Program-made: the position numbers and the translations under genes
In this document: in pieces, positions 32,361-39,931 of the stretch
How positions within the stretch are numbered: position 1 is the stretch's first letter
Layout: each line of letters opens with the position of its first letter
The notes under the pieces: generated by a model
Databases searched by the model: none
What the model was told of the DNA's origin: nothing
The model's input: only the letters and a program-made list of their open reading frames with translations
Source: Hyphomicrobiales bacterium
GTDB lineage: Bacteria > Pseudomonadota > Alphaproteobacteria > Rhizobiales > Rhizobiaceae
Assembly (NCBI GenBank): GCA_900472625.1
Contig: UCIT01000049.1
Location: 1-39,931, forward strand
Direction of reading: 5' to 3'
DNA: 39,931 bases

Positions 32361-33386
32361 TTATTGTTTCGCTGGCGGCGCAACGGAGTTCCGCACAACG
32401 ATTTCGACCGGGAGAAGCTCTTCGGAGTGAATAGTCTCCGGCTCCTCCCAATTTGTTTCCAAGAGTAGCCCCAAAGCACGTCCACCGAGCGCCCTGACAG
32501 GCTGGCGGATGGCGGTAAGAGGCGACGCGAAAAGATGCAGCGGCCCAACGTCGTCAAAGCCGACCACCGAAACCTCGCCGGGAACCGAGACGCCCTCGGC
32601 AAGCAGCACCTCGATCAAGCCGATGGCGATTTCGTCCGAACTGGCGAAGATTCCCGTTGCCGGCTTGCCCTCATCGATAAACCGCCGTGCAGCTTGCCGA
32701 CCGAATTCCACCGTGAAGCTGCCTTCGTAGCGTGTCACTTCGAACGGCTCCCCCCGCTCCATAAGTGCCCGCTCCAAGCCTGAGGAGCGGCGGCGCGTAC
32801 TGATCATATCTTTCGGGCCACCGATGTAGACAACGCGTCGATGCCCGTGGTCCGCAAGATGCCGGCCAGCGAGATAACCGCCCTCCTCGTTGTCGCAAAA
32901 AAGCTTTGGTACCATGGCGCTCGGCACATCTTCGTCGACGATCACGACCTTGCCGGTCTGGTTGATCAACGCACCCAGCTCTCCGTCGTCCGGGTGATTG
33001 GTCACGAATATAAGGCCATCGACATGGTTGCGCGCAAGCGCTGTCACGTAGGACACCTCACGGCCGGGACGGTTCAACGTTACGTGCAGCGACAGTCCAA
33101 GGCCGCGCCTATCCGCCTCTTGCTCTACGGCAGCGACGAACGTCGCGAAGAATGGATTGGCGATATCAGGCACCACCAGCCCGATCGTCTCCGAACGACC
33201 GCGGCTCAGACGGCGAGCATGCGGGTTAGGCTGGTACCGAAGATCTCTTATCGCCTTTTCGATGCGCTCTTTGGTGTCGAGAGGAAGCTGAAGCGAACCA
33301 TTCAAAAGCCGCGACACTGTCGTGACCGACACGCCGGCGGCTTTGGCAACGTCCTTCAGGCTCGTAGCTCGATTGTCAGACATCAT
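32361..33386 (-). CDS. LacI-family transcriptional regulator of operon B
   Basis: A 341-residue LacI/GalR repressor with helix-turn-helix SLKDVAKAAGVSVTTVSRLL (about residues 10-29), hinge helix NPHARRLSRG and a sensor domain beginning TIGLVVPDIANPFFATFVAA. It is first in operon B, directly downstream of two overlapping LacI-type operators at 33416-33446, and thus likely controls itself and the whole operon. Start codons ATG 33386 and 33383 are both possible. Confidence 0.92.
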   Translation of the reverse strand: MMSDNRATSLKDVAKAAGVSVTTVSRLLNGSLQLPLDTKERIEKAIRDLRYQPNPHARRLSRGRSETIGLVVPDIANPFFATFVAAVEQEADRRGLGLSLHVTLNRPGREVSYVTALARNHVDGLIFVTNHPDDGELGALINQTGKVVIVDEDVPSAMVPKLFCDNEEGGYLAGRHLADHGHRRVVYIGGPKDMISTRRRSSGLERALMERGEPFEVTRYEGSFTVEFGRQAARRFIDEGKPATGIFASSDEIAIGLIEVLLAEGVSVPGEVSVVGFDDVGPLHLFASPLTAIRQPVRALGGRALGLLLETNWEEPETIHSEELLPVEIVVRNSVAPPAKQ

Positions 33387-33731
33387 GTTCCCGTGACAAC
33401 TAAGTCGTCATCATCTTGTAAAGCGCTTTACTAAACCGCTTTACAATGCCACGCTCGCCTGCCGTGTCAAGCTTGAAAATTAAGCACGACGAAAAAATAG
33501 GCGACATCTCGGTTTATTCATATTTTGCTATAGTTTAAGGGAGATTTCCCTTCTTGCAATAGTTCCACACTGTTGCAAACGGTCGCCGTGGTGGGAGCTG
33601 GACCTACGAGCCAGGATTTGAATAAAGTTAAAAAAGGAACGTTTTGTTCACGGATAGCGAGGGCATCTTGCGCTTAGCAGAGCCGACCAATCACGCCAGT
33701 GTCGTAGATGCATCACCTCCGATCACTTTCT
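33387..33731. other. Intergenic region between operon B and the gntR gene
   Basis: 345 bp containing the operon B promoter and operators at 33416-33470. The rest (33471-33731) is more A+T-rich than its surroundings, and I see no gene, clear terminator or repeat in it. The 3' end of the minus-strand gntR gene lies at its right edge. Confidence 0.5.
33416..33470 (-). promoter_or_regulatory. Operon B promoter with overlapping LacI operators
   Basis: On the minus strand TTGACA (33465-33470) and TTGTAA (33441-33446), 18 bp apart, form a promoter. GTAAAGCGCTTTAC (33418-33431) is a perfect palindrome with central CG. Next to it CTAAACCGCTTTAC (33431-33444) is a two-mismatch copy. The outer halves TTGTAAAGCG and CGCTTTACAA also form an exact 10-bp inverted repeat. 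The sites overlap the -10 region, fitting repression by the LacI protein encoded just downstream. Confidence 0.7.
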
Positions 33732-34427
33732 TTACGGCTGCAACCCTGCGCAGCGTGCAGTATTGCGGATATGTGTCTCCATTTCACTGCATGCTCCATC
33801 TCCGTCATTGTTCTTCAGGGCAGCTATGATGCGGCGATGCTCTGCAATGGATTGCCGCATTCTTTCCGGATCTGTGATCGGAATCGGCTGGCGCTGGGTC
33901 TCAGTCACCTGATCTCGTACGGTCTGGTATAGCGCTTTCAGCATGGTGTTTGAGCAGGCGGACACGATGATGCCATGAAACTCCAGATCGGCATCAACAT
34001 TGGCGAGCAAGTCTTGATTGGCCCAGCAATCCTCCATGGTCTTGGTCGCCTTCTCCATCATATCGAGCTGCGCCTGGGACAGTCGTCCAGCGGAAAGGCG
34101 CGCGATTTCGCCCTCGAGCAGGATACGGGTCTGGAAGACATCAAAAACAGAATAACTTTCGGAATAACGCCACGGCGCCATGTTGCCCGTTTGGCCAGCC
34201 GTCCCATCAATGGCGGTCACGAATGTCCCTCGCCCCGCTTCCGTTTTAAGCAGCCCTAATGTCTCAAGTGTAAGTAGTGCCTCGCGTAACGACGCCCGGC
34301 TGATGCCAAATTTCTGGGCAAACTCACGTTGAGAAGGGATTTTCTCACCTGCTTTCAACTGTCCAGACTGGATCATGGCCTGGATTTCGCGGGCAACAGA
34401 TTGTGGCAAAAGCGTTTTAGTGAGCAT
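33732..34427 (-). CDS. GntR-family (FadR subfamily) transcriptional regulator
   Basis: A 231-residue regulator. The N-terminal winged helix (LKAGEKIPSQREFAQKFGIS, then RASLREALLTLETLGLLK) is followed by an all-helical FCD-type ligand domain. That domain carries metal-site-like residues in ADLEFHGIIVSA and a late AEHRRIIAAL. ATG 34427 has GAGGATAGG upstream; an earlier in-frame start is less likely. It is divergent from the amino-acid-type importer, and a FadR-like operator lies between them, so it probably represses the importer/hydantoinase operon. Confidence 0.9.
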   Translation of the reverse strand: MLTKTLLPQSVAREIQAMIQSGQLKAGEKIPSQREFAQKFGISRASLREALLTLETLGLLKTEAGRGTFVTAIDGTAGQTGNMAPWRYSESYSVFDVFQTRILLEGEIARLSAGRLSQAQLDMMEKATKTMEDCWANQDLLANVDADLEFHGIIVSACSNTMLKALYQTVRDQVTETQRQPIPITDPERMRQSIAEHRRIIAALKNNDGDGACSEMETHIRNTARCAGLQP

Positions 34428-34521
34428 CCTATCCTCGTTCCCTGAAACCCGCACTGCCTCTTTCGATGCATTTTTAAAATGAGATCTTGCAAAGGATTAA
34501 AGCACGTGCTTGTGTGGTCGT

Positions 34522-34536
34522 ACTGGTCTGACCAGT
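34522..34536. promoter_or_regulatory. FadR/GntR-type operator
   Basis: ACTGGTCTGACCAGT is a perfect 15-bp palindrome in the 155-bp region between the divergent gntR gene and the transporter operon. TGGTC-N-GACCA is the classic core recognised by FadR-type GntR proteins. An additional AGACCA half-site follows at 34538-34543, allowing a second overlapping register. Confidence 0.75.
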
Positions 34537-34582
34537 TAGACCAACGTAGATTGGCTTCATTTATAAAACAAGGGGTTCTCAA

Positions 34583-35380
34583 ATGCTTCACGTTTCGCGC
34601 ATGAAAAGCACAATTTTAGCCGGGTTGATCTCGGCGCTCGGCGTCTTCAACGTCCAGGCTGCCGATCTGACGGTCGGTGCCAATATCGGCAACGTTCCAT
34701 GGGAATTCCAAGATGCCAGCGGCAAGGTCGTCGGCTTCGAAGTCGATCTCGTCAACGAAATCGCAAAGCGCCTCGGAAAGTCGGTGGAGTTCGTCAACAC
34801 ACCGTTCAACGGTCTCTTTCCCGCTGTCCAGTCCGGCCGTATCAACATGGCTATTTCATCGATCACCATCACTGAAAAGCGTTTGGCGTCGGTTAGCTTT
34901 GCCCAGCCATATTACGATAGCGACCAGTCTCTGACCGTGACAGCAGCTTCCGGCATCACCGGCCTCAAGGACATGAGTGGTAAGGTCGTCGGCGTAGATA
35001 CCGGTTCGACGGGCGATATGTGGGCAGAAGCTCATAAGGGTGATTATAAGCTTGGCGAAATACGCAAGTTCGAAGGCCTTCAGCCCGCCATGCTCGATCT
35101 CGTTGCCGGCCGCGTCGATGGCTATATTTCCGATATTCCGGCATTGCTTTACTACGCCAAGGATAAGCCAGAGCTGAAGGTTGTCGAGCGCATTCCGACA
35201 GGCGAAAAATACTCGATCATGTTCAACAAGGGCGATCCGCTGGCCGCAGAGGTCAACGCAGTCGTCACCACACTGAAGGGCGAGGGCTTCATTGCCAAGC
35301 TGCATGAAACTTGGTTCGGCGCAAAGGCCGAGGACACGACCTCTACCGTTGCCGTCCTTGACATGCCCAAGGCCAAGTAA
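34583..35380 (+). CDS. Polar amino-acid-type ABC transporter substrate-binding protein
   Basis: A 265-residue periplasmic protein of the solute-binding family 3. The signal peptide (about residues 1-26, cleaved near VQA-A) precedes LTVGANIGNVPWEFQDASGK and GFEVDLVNEIAKRLGK, the usual lobe-one opening. Further on come ITITEKRLASVSFAQPYYDS and GSTGDMWAE. AGGGG stands before the ATG. Ligands of this family are amino acids, opines and related small amine or amide compounds. The downstream hydantoinase suggests a cyclic or carbamoylated amino-acid derivative. Confidence 0.9.
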   Translation: MLHVSRMKSTILAGLISALGVFNVQAADLTVGANIGNVPWEFQDASGKVVGFEVDLVNEIAKRLGKSVEFVNTPFNGLFPAVQSGRINMAISSITITEKRLASVSFAQPYYDSDQSLTVTAASGITGLKDMSGKVVGVDTGSTGDMWAEAHKGDYKLGEIRKFEGLQPAMLDLVAGRVDGYISDIPALLYYAKDKPELKVVERIPTGEKYSIMFNKGDPLAAEVNAVVTTLKGEGFIAKLHETWFGAKAEDTTSTVAVLDMPKAK

Positions 35381-35444
35381 GGCTTGCACTGCATCCGGCG
35401 GGACCACTCGTGTCCCGCCAGATTGCCAAGGGAGCCCGTCCGGC

Positions 35445-36116
35445 ATGAACCTCATCAATACCTTCTTCAATGTTCCCGTGTTTCTCAACAGCCTGCCGCA
35501 GTTGCTTTGGGGGTTGGTTGTCACCATTCAGATCGGTATTACCAGTATCCTTTGCGGCCTCATCGGCGGTTTGTTTCTGGCGGTGGCGCGCCTATATGCC
35601 CCGGCCGTTTTCACGCTGCTGATCCGCATCTACATCGACATCTTCCGGTCGATCCCGTTGCTGGTGCTGTTGATCGTCGTCTATTACGCGCTTCCGTTCG
35701 TCGGTATCCGACTGTCGCCATTCCTGTCTGCTGTCACCGCTTTGTCTTTGGTCTCCGCCGCGTATACCGCGGAAATCTTTCGCGCTGGCATCGAGGCTGT
35801 TCCCCACGGTCAATTTGAAGCATCCGCAGCGCTTGGCCTCTCCAGCCGCAACACGATGGTGGATATCATTCTTCCGCAGGCCATCCGGATCGTCATTCCA
35901 CCGCTCACCAACAACTGCATCAATGTCATGAAAGACACCGCCCTCGCCTCGGTCGTCGCCATGCCAGACTTGTTGAAACAGGCAACACAAGCGCAGGCGC
36001 TCAACGCCAACCCCACGCCACTGATCGGTGCAGCCCTAATCTACGTCGCACTGCTCTGGCCGATGGTTGCCGTCGTGGCGCGTCTCGAAAGACATTTCAA
36101 TCGGGGGAAACGTTGA
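35445..36116 (+). CDS. Polar amino-acid-type ABC transporter permease
   Basis: A 223-residue HisM/GlnP-type permease with about five hydrophobic segments. The EAA loop reads GQFEASAALGLSSRNTMVDI, and FRSIPLLVLLIVVYYALPF is typical of the family. ATG 35445, preceded by AAGGGAG, is preferred over a longer frame that would begin inside the binding-protein gene. Only one permease gene is present, so a homodimer is expected. Its stop overlaps the next start (TGATG). Confidence 0.9.
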   Translation: MNLINTFFNVPVFLNSLPQLLWGLVVTIQIGITSILCGLIGGLFLAVARLYAPAVFTLLIRIYIDIFRSIPLLVLLIVVYYALPFVGIRLSPFLSAVTALSLVSAAYTAEIFRAGIEAVPHGQFEASAALGLSSRNTMVDIILPQAIRIVIPPLTNNCINVMKDTALASVVAMPDLLKQATQAQALNANPTPLIGAALIYVALLWPMVAVVARLERHFNRGKR

Positions 36117-36865
36117 TGGAAAAGACCACATCCTCCCTGATTTCAATCCGCGGGCTGACTAAAGCCTATGGCACGTTCACCGTGCTGCATGGCATTGATC
36201 TCGATGTGGCTGAAGGCGAAGTCGTGTGCGTTATAGGCCCTTCCGGTTCCGGCAAATCGACCCTCATTCGCTGCATCAATCATCTGGAAGCCTTTCAGCC
36301 AGATAGCAGCATCACCGTAGATGGTATTCGCGTTGCGCCCGGCCCGGCCCTTGCCAAGGTGCGTGCCGAAGTCGGCATGGTGTTCCAGTCGTTCAATCTG
36401 TTTCCGCATATGACCGTTCTGAAAAACGTCATGATCGCCCCCATGCGGGTTCGAAAGACACCGGCAGCGGAAGCCGAACGCAAGGCGCGCGAACTTCTGT
36501 CCCGCGTCGGCATTTCCGAGCAGGCAGAGAAGTTTCCAGGTCAACTCTCAGGCGGCCAGCAGCAGCGCGTGGCTATCGCCCGGGCGCTCGCCATGGAGCC
36601 ACGGGTCCTGCTGTTTGATGAGCCAACATCGGCTCTTGATCCGGAAATGGTCGGCGAAGTGCTGGATGTCATGCGCAAACTGGCTGGCACCGGAGTGACC
36701 ATGGTGATTGTAACACACGAGATGGGTTTTGCCCGTCAGGTGGCAGACCGCGTCATCTTCATGGATGGCGGGCGCCTTGTCGAATCCGGGACGCCTTCAG
36801 ACATCTTCGACAATCCAAAAGAAGCAAGGACGCGTGGCTTCCTTCGCGCCGTCCTCAATCACTGA
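36116..36865 (+). CDS. Polar amino-acid-type ABC transporter ATP-binding protein, GlnQ-like
   Basis: A 249-residue ATPase with Walker A GPSGSGKST, Q-loop VFQSFNLFPHMT, signature LSGGQQQR, Walker B VLLFDEPTSALDPE and switch His in IVTHEM. These are the features of the GlnQ/HisP group. ATG 36116 shares a base with the permease stop, so translation is coupled. It completes the importer begun at 34583. Confidence 0.92.
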   Translation: MEKTTSSLISIRGLTKAYGTFTVLHGIDLDVAEGEVVCVIGPSGSGKSTLIRCINHLEAFQPDSSITVDGIRVAPGPALAKVRAEVGMVFQSFNLFPHMTVLKNVMIAPMRVRKTPAAEAERKARELLSRVGISEQAEKFPGQLSGGQQQRVAIARALAMEPRVLLFDEPTSALDPEMVGEVLDVMRKLAGTGVTMVIVTHEMGFARQVADRVIFMDGGRLVESGTPSDIFDNPKEARTRGFLRAVLNH

Positions 36866-36893
36866 ATAAAAGACCATTCTGGAGACACTAGGA

Positions 36894-38156
36894 ATGACCA
36901 CCTCATCACCGCTTGACCTCGATTATGTGCGCAGCCAGTTCCCTGGCCTGTCCCGCGGCTGGACCTATTTCGACAATGCGGGTGGATCGCAAATCTTGAA
37001 AGGCGCGCTGGAGCGCATCAATACGTTTCTGATCGAAAAGAACGTCCAGATCGGCGGCTCCTACGCCGTATCGCAGGCGGCAGCCGAAGCGCTCTACGAA
37101 GCGCGGACTGCAGCCATGCACCTGGTCAACGCTTCGCGTCCGGAAGAAATCGTATTCGGCAATTCCACCACGGCGTTGCTGCAGAACCTTGCCCGCGCGA
37201 TGCAGAGCCAGCTTGCGCCAGGCGACGAGATCGTCGTCACGGTCAGCGATCATGAATCCAATATCGGCCCTTGGGACCGGCTGAAAGAGGCCGGCATCAA
37301 GCTGAAGATCTGGCCGCTCAACAAGGACACTCTAACTCTCGATCTCGCCGACCTGGCGCCGCTGATGAGCGATCGTACCAAGTTAGTCTGCGTGACACAC
37401 GTTTCCAACATCCTTGGCTCGATCAATCCGATCCGTGAGATCGCTGATTTCGTGCATGCGCGCGGGGCAAAGATTTGCGTCGATGCCGTGGCTTACGCCC
37501 CGCACCGCGCCGTCGATGTGCAGGCGCTTGATGCCGATTACTACGTCTTCAGCCTCTACAAGACCTACGGTCCGCACTATGCGCTGATGTACGGCAAATA
37601 CGACCTGCTGCTCGAGCTAGATACGCTTTACCACTATTTTTACGGCAAGGACAAAGTGCCGGGCAAGCTGGAGCCAGGCAACCCCAACTATGAACTTGCC
37701 TATTCCACTTGCGGGATCGTCGATTACTTAACCGCACTAGGCGAACGGGCAGGCGAGACCGGAGCGGTGCGCCAGAAAATCGAGTCAGCCTTTGCGGCCA
37801 TCACCGCACAGGAAAACCTTCTGACGGAACGGCTGCTGAGCTATCTGCGCTCCCGAAACGATTGCCGGATCGTCGGGCAGGCCAACCAGGACGAGACACG
37901 CGTGCCAACAATTGCCTTCCGCTTCGATGGCCGTAAGGCTGGCGAGCTCTGCAAGGCAATGGACGGCGAAAACATCGCCATGCGTTTCGGGGATTTCCAT
38001 TCAAGACGGCTTGCCGAATATCTTGAGCTGACCGACCATGGCGGCATGCTGCGGGTTTCCATGGTCCATTACAATACGTTGGAAGAGGTCGATCGCTTCA
38101 CGTCAGCACTTGACCGTATTCTGGCTGGCGATGTGGGGTTTGCGAAAGCAAGCTGA
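36894..38156 (+). CDS. Class V aminotransferase-like PLP enzyme (VC1184-type, Cys-less)
   Basis: A 420-residue fold-type I PLP protein. The key residues are His120 (SDHESNIGPW) stacking on the cofactor, Asp197 (ICVDAVAYAPH) and the Schiff-base Lys223 (FSLYKTYGPH). The opening YFDNAGGSQI is typical of the cysteine-desulfurase-like VC1184 group. The C-terminal loop where desulfurases carry the catalytic Cys reads MRFGDFHSRRLAEYL and has no Cys, so cysteine desulfurase activity is unlikely. It follows the importer genes by 28 bp and precedes the hydantoinase gene by 26 bp. A racemase, lyase or transaminase role in degrading the imported compound is plausible. Confidence 0.88.
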   Translation: MTTSSPLDLDYVRSQFPGLSRGWTYFDNAGGSQILKGALERINTFLIEKNVQIGGSYAVSQAAAEALYEARTAAMHLVNASRPEEIVFGNSTTALLQNLARAMQSQLAPGDEIVVTVSDHESNIGPWDRLKEAGIKLKIWPLNKDTLTLDLADLAPLMSDRTKLVCVTHVSNILGSINPIREIADFVHARGAKICVDAVAYAPHRAVDVQALDADYYVFSLYKTYGPHYALMYGKYDLLLELDTLYHYFYGKDKVPGKLEPGNPNYELAYSTCGIVDYLTALGERAGETGAVRQKIESAFAAITAQENLLTERLLSYLRSRNDCRIVGQANQDETRVPTIAFRFDGRKAGELCKAMDGENIAMRFGDFHSRRLAEYLELTDHGGMLRVSMVHYNTLEEVDRFTSALDRILAGDVGFAKAS

Positions 38157-38182
38157 GCTGTGAACGACAAGAAGGACATGGA

Positions 38183-39598
38183 ATGATGCGTTTCGATACG
38201 GTGATCAGGCACGGAACCGTGGTGACGGCGAGCGACACATTCGTCAGCGATGTCGGCATCAAGGATGGTCGTATCGCTGCACTTGCCGCTGACCTGACTG
38301 ATGCCGACGAGGTGATCGACGCCACCGGCCTCTTCGTGATGCCCGGCGGTATCGACAGCCATGTCCATCTCGACCAGCCCTCCGGCGATGGCATCGTCAT
38401 GGCCGATGACTTCGACAGCGGCACCCGCTCGGCTGCTATTGGCGGCAACAGCACAGTTCTGGCCTTCTGCATGCAGGAAAAGGGACAGTCGCTTCGGGAG
38501 GCATTGAAAATCTATCATGCCAAGGCAGAAGGGAAATGCCACGTAAACGTTGCCTTCCATCTGGTCATCACCGATCCGACCCCAGAAGTCCTCGGCCAGG
38601 AACTACCAGCGTTGGTGGAGGACGGCTATACTTCGTTGAAGGTCTTCATGACCTATGAAGGCCTTCGGCTGCGCGACGACGAAATCCTCGCCACGCTGGA
38701 TACGGCGCGTCGCACCGGCGCTCTCGTCATGGTTCACTGCGAGAACGAGGATGCGATCCGCTACCTGATCGGCCGGCATGAGGAAGAGGGCAAGTTTGCG
38801 CCGAAATTTCACGCCACGACGCGGCCCGTCGCCGCCGAGCGCGAAGCCACACACCGAGCACTTTCGCTCGCCGAAATCGTGGATGTGCCGATCGTTATCG
38901 TTCACGTTTCCAACCGAGAGGCGATGGAAGAAATCCGCCGTGCCCGCCAACGGGGTCAAAAGATTGTCGGTGAAACGTGTCCACAATATCTGATGCTGAC
39001 CGCCGACGACCTGGATCGGAGCGAGATGGAGGGCGCGAAATATGTCTGCTCCCCGCCGCCGCGTGACAAGGCGAGCCAGGATGCCTGCTGGGAGGGGTTG
39101 GAACAGGGCGTGTTCGATCTGTTTTCGTCCGATCATTGTCCTTTCCGCTTCGATGACCCGGAAGGCAAATTGAACGAACAAGGCAAGCGGCATTTCCGTT
39201 GGATTCCAAACGGCATTCCGGGCGTTGCCACACGCCTCCCGATCCTTTTCTCGGAAGGTGTCATGAAGGGCAGGATCGACATCAACCAATTCGTTGCCGT
39301 CACCTCGACCAATCACGCTAAACTCTATGGCCTCTACCCCCGCAAAGGTACAATCGCTATCGGTGCGGATGCTGATATTGCCCTTTGGGACCCGAACAAA
39401 AGAATTACCCTGACGAATGATATTCTGCTGCACGGCGCCGACTATACACCTTACGAGGGGCAGGAATTGCGTGGCTGGCCGGTGCACCTGCTCTTGGGTG
39501 GCGAAACCATAGTGAAGGACGGACTGCTAACCCAGCGAGACGGACGCGGTAGCTACCTCAAAAGAAAACGCTCTTCCCTGTTTCCGAGAGAAGCGTGA
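38183..39598 (+). CDS. hydA: Dihydropyrimidinase/hydantoinase
   Basis: A 471-residue cyclic amidohydrolase. The dinuclear metal site is complete: His60 and His62 in DSHVHLD, carboxylated Lys153 in TSLKVFMTY, His185 in VHCEN, His241 in VHVSN and Asp in FSSDHCPF. It opens the ring of dihydropyrimidines or 5-substituted hydantoins to N-carbamoyl amino acids. Two adjacent ATGs (38183 and 38186) are possible; GAAGGA precedes them. It is the last gene of the importer operon. A carbamoylase-family gene that could take its product is at 23990-25234, outside this operon. Confidence 0.92.
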   Translation: MMRFDTVIRHGTVVTASDTFVSDVGIKDGRIAALAADLTDADEVIDATGLFVMPGGIDSHVHLDQPSGDGIVMADDFDSGTRSAAIGGNSTVLAFCMQEKGQSLREALKIYHAKAEGKCHVNVAFHLVITDPTPEVLGQELPALVEDGYTSLKVFMTYEGLRLRDDEILATLDTARRTGALVMVHCENEDAIRYLIGRHEEEGKFAPKFHATTRPVAAEREATHRALSLAEIVDVPIVIVHVSNREAMEEIRRARQRGQKIVGETCPQYLMLTADDLDRSEMEGAKYVCSPPPRDKASQDACWEGLEQGVFDLFSSDHCPFRFDDPEGKLNEQGKRHFRWIPNGIPGVATRLPILFSEGVMKGRIDINQFVAVTSTNHAKLYGLYPRKGTIAIGADADIALWDPNKRITLTNDILLHGADYTPYEGQELRGWPVHLLLGGETIVKDGLLTQRDGRGSYLKRKRSSLFPREA

Positions 39599-39716
39599 CC
39601 CCGCCAGACAGTGTCGTAAAGGCCGAACCGTGCTCATCGCTCGGACGCCCCGTTCAGTAAGAGATGATATACATTTGGTCTTGAACAACGGAATCGAAAC
39701 TGGGCCATCGATTCCT

Positions 39717-39931
39717 CTAGTCAGTGATATGCGATGTCTCGCTTAGCGGCTTATACCAGCCCAACTTCGCGGATATTTCCCAGGCGGAGTCCATCACGCG
39801 CTCTGGCAGCTCATTCAGGTTGTCCGCATTGACAAGGCTGGCCAAAGTGGAGGCCGAAATAGCAGCGACAACGTTTCCGCTCCGGTCGTATCCGGGCGCG
39901 GCGAGATAGAACGTAAGCGCGTAGGCCACCC
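39717..39931 (-). CDS. IclR-family regulator, C-terminal part (partial)
   Basis: About 71 codons at the right edge, read leftward, with the 5' part beyond the window. The sequence YLAAPGYDRSGNVVAAISAS, followed by a helix ending SAWEISAKLGWYKP, is the end of an IclR effector-binding domain. It converges on the hydantoinase gene with 118 bp between the stops. IclR proteins often control aromatic or purine/ureide catabolism, so it may add to the control of this module. Confidence 0.75.
   Translation of the reverse strand, partial: VAYALTFYLAAPGYDRSGNVVAAISASTLASLVNADNLNELPERVMDSAWEISAKLGWYKPLSETSHITD

Noticed and set aside
1..39931. CRISPR arrays, tRNA, rRNA, replication or conjugation genes
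   Set aside because: No regularly spaced direct repeats, cloverleaf-like RNA genes or rep/tra genes were seen while reading either strand.

Overview
The window reads as accessory DNA of an alphaproteobacterium of the Rhizobium/Agrobacterium/Sinorhizobium group, most likely from a large plasmid or second replicon. The grounds are high G+C, rhizobial-type UgpBAEC and single-domain CUT2 sugar transporters, several LacI, GntR, TetR and IclR regulators, and insertion-sequence debris between the modules. No rRNA, tRNA, CRISPR array or replication gene was seen.

Layout. (1) 1-5811, plus strand: the 3' end of an AfuC-like ABC ATPase gene, an inositol-monophosphatase-family phosphatase, and a complete ugpB-ugpA-ugpE-ugpC transporter. 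(2) 5812-6890: a degenerate stretch holding a frameshifted, truncated alpha/beta-hydrolase pseudogene. (3) 6864-12501, minus strand: a ribitol module (D-ribulokinase, ribitol 2-dehydrogenase, CUT2 permease, ATPase and binding protein), with a divergent LacI-type regulator at 12722-13741 and a perfect 15-bp inverted repeat between them. (4) 13742-16717: a graveyard with an AraC-type regulator remnant and an IS1182-like transposase remnant. Next comes an intact SnoaL/NTF2-like gene plus tetR pair behind a tandem palindromic operator, and then a 789-bp decayed IS6-family element with recognisable terminal inverted repeats.

(5) 16718-23813, minus strand (operon A): a gene fusing a LacI helix-turn-helix to a PfkB sugar kinase, a GATase1-like protein, a CUT2 importer with two permeases, and an M20 deacylase. 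(6) 23990-33386 (operon B and its surroundings): a LacI regulator, a CUT2 importer, a phosphotriesterase-family hydrolase and a second GATase1-like protein. These are followed by a ribokinase gene in the opposite orientation, then a BtpA-family TIM-barrel protein, a TenA-family protein and an M20-type amidohydrolase. Operons A and B share the same parts list (LacI domain, PfkB kinase, GATase1-like protein, CUT2 importer, M20 amidohydrolase). They look like two related, uncharacterised catabolic or salvage pathways for a sugar-containing, probably N-acylated or N-glycosidic compound.

(7) 33732-39931: a FadR-type GntR regulator, divergent from a polar amino-acid-type ABC importer. The importer is followed by a class V aminotransferase-like protein that lacks the desulfurase cysteine, and by a dihydropyrimidinase/hydantoinase. 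The C-terminal part of an IclR regulator ends the window. This looks like uptake and degradation of a cyclic ureide or imide.

The most unusual points are the LacI-PfkB fusion with an operator on its own promoter, the antisense ribokinase gene embedded in an otherwise collinear operon with almost no intergenic DNA, and the co-occurrence of TenA, M20 amidohydrolases and PfkB kinases with sugar importers.
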